In this document: one piece after another, positions 35,315-36,792 of the stretch | How the letters are laid out: every line of letters begins with the position of its first letter | How positions within the stretch are numbered: the first letter of the stretch is position 1 | Assembly (NCBI GenBank): GCA_030656095.1 | Contig: JAUSOU010000001.1 | Span: 1-36,792 of the forward strand | DNA from: Thermovirgaceae bacterium | Lineage (GTDB): Bacteria > Synergistota > Synergistia > Synergistales > Thermovirgaceae | Direction: 5' to 3' | DNA length: 36,792 nt | Position numbers and translations under genes: made by a program | Notes under the pieces: generated by a model | The model's input: the letters and a program-made list of their open reading frames with translations, nothing else | What the model was told of the DNA's origin: nothing | The model's database searches: none

Positions 35315-35722
35315 TTGGAAAAATTAGCACGGTTCAGTGTTTCGCTGCCGGCCACGCTTCTGGATAAATTCGATGTGTGGATAGAGATGCGAGGACATAA
35401 AACAAGGTCTGATGCTCTTCGTCAACTGATACGCCGCTTCATTTCAGAATCCTGCTGGGAAGACGGAGAGCAAACGATATTTGGAACTGTGACCCTGACA
35501 TACGATCATCACTCTCATGATTCCGCCCAGGAAATAACGGCACTTCAGCACAATTTCGGGGATCTCATAATATGCTCCACACACATACACGCTGACCGCC
35601 ATCACTGTTTCGAAAGCGTAGTTTTCAAGGGAAAGGCATCCCGTGTGAAGGAATTCATCAAGGAGGTAAGCGGTCTAAAGGATGTTTACGGTTCAGACCC
35701 TATAATTACGGCAATCCCCTGA
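35315..35722 (+). CDS. nikR: nickel-responsive transcriptional regulator NikR
   Basis: RHH N-terminus RFSVSLPATLLDKFD...RSDALRQLIRRF; metal-site residues in LQHNFGDLIICSTHIHADRHHCFE; TTG start after GGGAGG. Confidence 0.93.
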   Translation: MEKLARFSVSLPATLLDKFDVWIEMRGHKTRSDALRQLIRRFISESCWEDGEQTIFGTVTLTYDHHSHDSAQEITALQHNFGDLIICSTHIHADRHHCFESVVFKGKASRVKEFIKEVSGLKDVYGSDPIITAIP

Positions 35723-35772
35723 TAATTATCCTGCGATAACTGAAGGAGGCAAACTGCCACCATTTAAAAAGC

Positions 35773-35937
35773 TCAGCCAGAGGGAAGTTCGTGACTCGCT
35801 TTTCTCCTCCGGGGTGTTCCCTCAAGCAGAATCAGCGTCCTGCTCCCGCATTCCGGACACATTGAAGTGTGATTCTTCTCTTCGGTCTCAAAAGCCTTTT
35901 TACAGGCCGCGCATCTGTACTTCCTCTTTTCAGCCAT
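35773..35937 (-). CDS. small zinc-ribbon protein (FmdB-like)
   Basis: MAEKRKYRCAACKKAFETEEKNHTSMCPECGSRTLILLEG with two CxxC pairs; ATG at 35937. Confidence 0.65.
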   Translation of the reverse strand: MAEKRKYRCAACKKAFETEEKNHTSMCPECGSRTLILLEGTPRRRKASHELPSG

Positions 35938-35959
35938 GAACACATCACATCCTAATAAG

Positions 35960-36003
35960 ATGGCGGTTCCGCCCAAAATGGACAAAACCGCCATAATTTT
36001 TTT
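35960..36003 (+). terminator. hairpin with + strand T-run (intrinsic terminator-like)
   Basis: Perfect 9-bp stem ATGGCGGTT (35960-35968) / AACCGCCAT (35986-35994), 17-nt loop, then AATTTTTTT on + strand. Confidence 0.55.
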
Positions 36004-36006
36004 GAC

Positions 36007-36792
36007 TTAAATGTTGCCGACGGTAGCCACCATTACGGCCTTGATCGTATGGAGCCTGTTCTCGGACTCGTCGAATACTTTCGAATTGGGGGATTCGAAA
36101 ACGTCTTCAGTGACCTCGTTGCCCTTGACCGCGGGAAGGCAGTGAAGAAATATGCAGTCAGGATTGCCGGTCGAATCCATAAGTTCACTGTTCACCTGGT
36201 ATGGTTTGAGAAGGGCCACGCGCTCTGCAAGCTTGTCTTCTTCGCCCATGGATGCCCAAACGTCAGTATAGATTGCGTTGGCTCCTTTTACCGCCTCAGC
36301 GGGGTCCTCAAGAAAGTCTATGGTGGCACCTGTTTTGGAGGCAAGCTTCCTGCACTCTTCGACAAGGGCCTTTTCAGGGAAGAGGTTCCCCGGAGCGGCT
36401 ATCCGGAAATGAACCCCCATTTTGGCAGAACCGATCATAAGGGAGTTGGCCATGTTGTTCCTTCCATCCCCCGTATATACAAGTTTCAACCCGTTCAGTT
36501 TTCCGAAGTTTTCCTGCAGCGTAAGAAAATCAGCCAGTATCTGGGTGGGATGATACATATCGGTGAGTCCGTTCCAGACCGGGATGCCGGAATACTTCGC
36601 CAGCTCCTCAACAACGGACTGCTTGAAGCCTCGATACTGGATCCCGTCGAACATCCTGCCGAGAACCCTGGCGGTATCCTTTACTGATTCCTTGTGGCCA
36701 AGCTGTATATCGTTCTTGCCAAGATATTCCGGGTGGCCTCCTTCGTCGATGCAGGCAACGGTAAAGGCGCAACGGGTCCTTGTGGAAGGCTT
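36007..36792 (-). CDS. argF: ornithine carbamoyltransferase, 5' end beyond window
   Basis: Frame open to the window edge ([19 protein letters not shown]); [40 protein letters not shown]. Confidence 0.95.
   Translation of the reverse strand, partial: KPSTRTRCAFTVACIDEGGHPEYLGKNDIQLGHKESVKDTARVLGRMFDGIQYRGFKQSVVEELAKYSGIPVWNGLTDMYHPTQILADFLTLQENFGKLNGLKLVYTGDGRNNMANSLMIGSAKMGVHFRIAAPGNLFPEKALVEECRKLASKTGATIDFLEDPAEAVKGANAIYTDVWASMGEEDKLAERVALLKPYQVNSELMDSTGNPDCIFLHCLPAVKGNEVTEDVFESPNSKVFDESENRLHTIKAVMVATVGNI

Noticed and set aside
35721-35730. GATAATTATC palindrome at the nikR stop
   Set aside because: Short AT-rich palindrome, likely chance; no T-run or promoter context
35938-35994. 19-aa N-terminal extension of the zinc-ribbon ORF (MAVLSILGGTAILLGCDVF)
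   Set aside because: It looks hydrophobic but is encoded by the hairpin region; the internal ATG at 35937 fits zinc-ribbon proteins better
1-36792. CRISPR arrays, transposons, prophage, tRNA or rRNA genes, toxin-antitoxin or defence systems
   Set aside because: None seen by eye; no direct-repeat arrays, recombinase/transposase motifs or tRNA-like intergenic segments were apparent, and intergenic space is minimal

Overview
The window is dense and mostly core-type bacterial chromosome. I infer a Synergistota-like amino-acid fermenter from gene content only. Most genes are on the minus strand. Recognisable blocks, by coordinate: (1) pgk (5'-truncated) and tpiA on +; (2) a minus-strand block rplU-prp-rpmA-obg-nadD-LCP-rsfS; (3) xseB-ispA-dxs-tlyA-nadK-recN; (4) an isolated + strand rpmB (L28) whose 3' end overlaps convergent thiN; (5) ftsK-tldD-mltG joined to a complete THF-dependent histidine-degradation set (fchA, hutI, ftcD, hutU, hutH); (6) immediately upstream and codirectional, an AmmeMemoRadiSam cassette (radical SAM, AMMECR1-domain protein and a separate LigB/class III dioxygenase-like protein), with a divergent orphan winged-HTH gene; (7) ruvC-ruvA-ruvB-spoIID-queA; (8) yebC, nadE and a C-N hydrolase; (9) nikR, a small zinc-ribbon ORF and 3'-partial-window argF. 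I saw no CRISPR array, transposase, phage genes, tRNA or rRNA. No clearly new multi-gene system stands out. The best candidates for a second look are the AmmeMemoRadiSam/hut/orphan-HTH neighbourhood, a bidirectional terminator built into the overlapping rpmB/thiN stop codons, the 110-nt dxs/tlyA overlap, and the nadE plus stand-alone C-N hydrolase pair. All homology calls come from reading the translated sequences; no database search was run.
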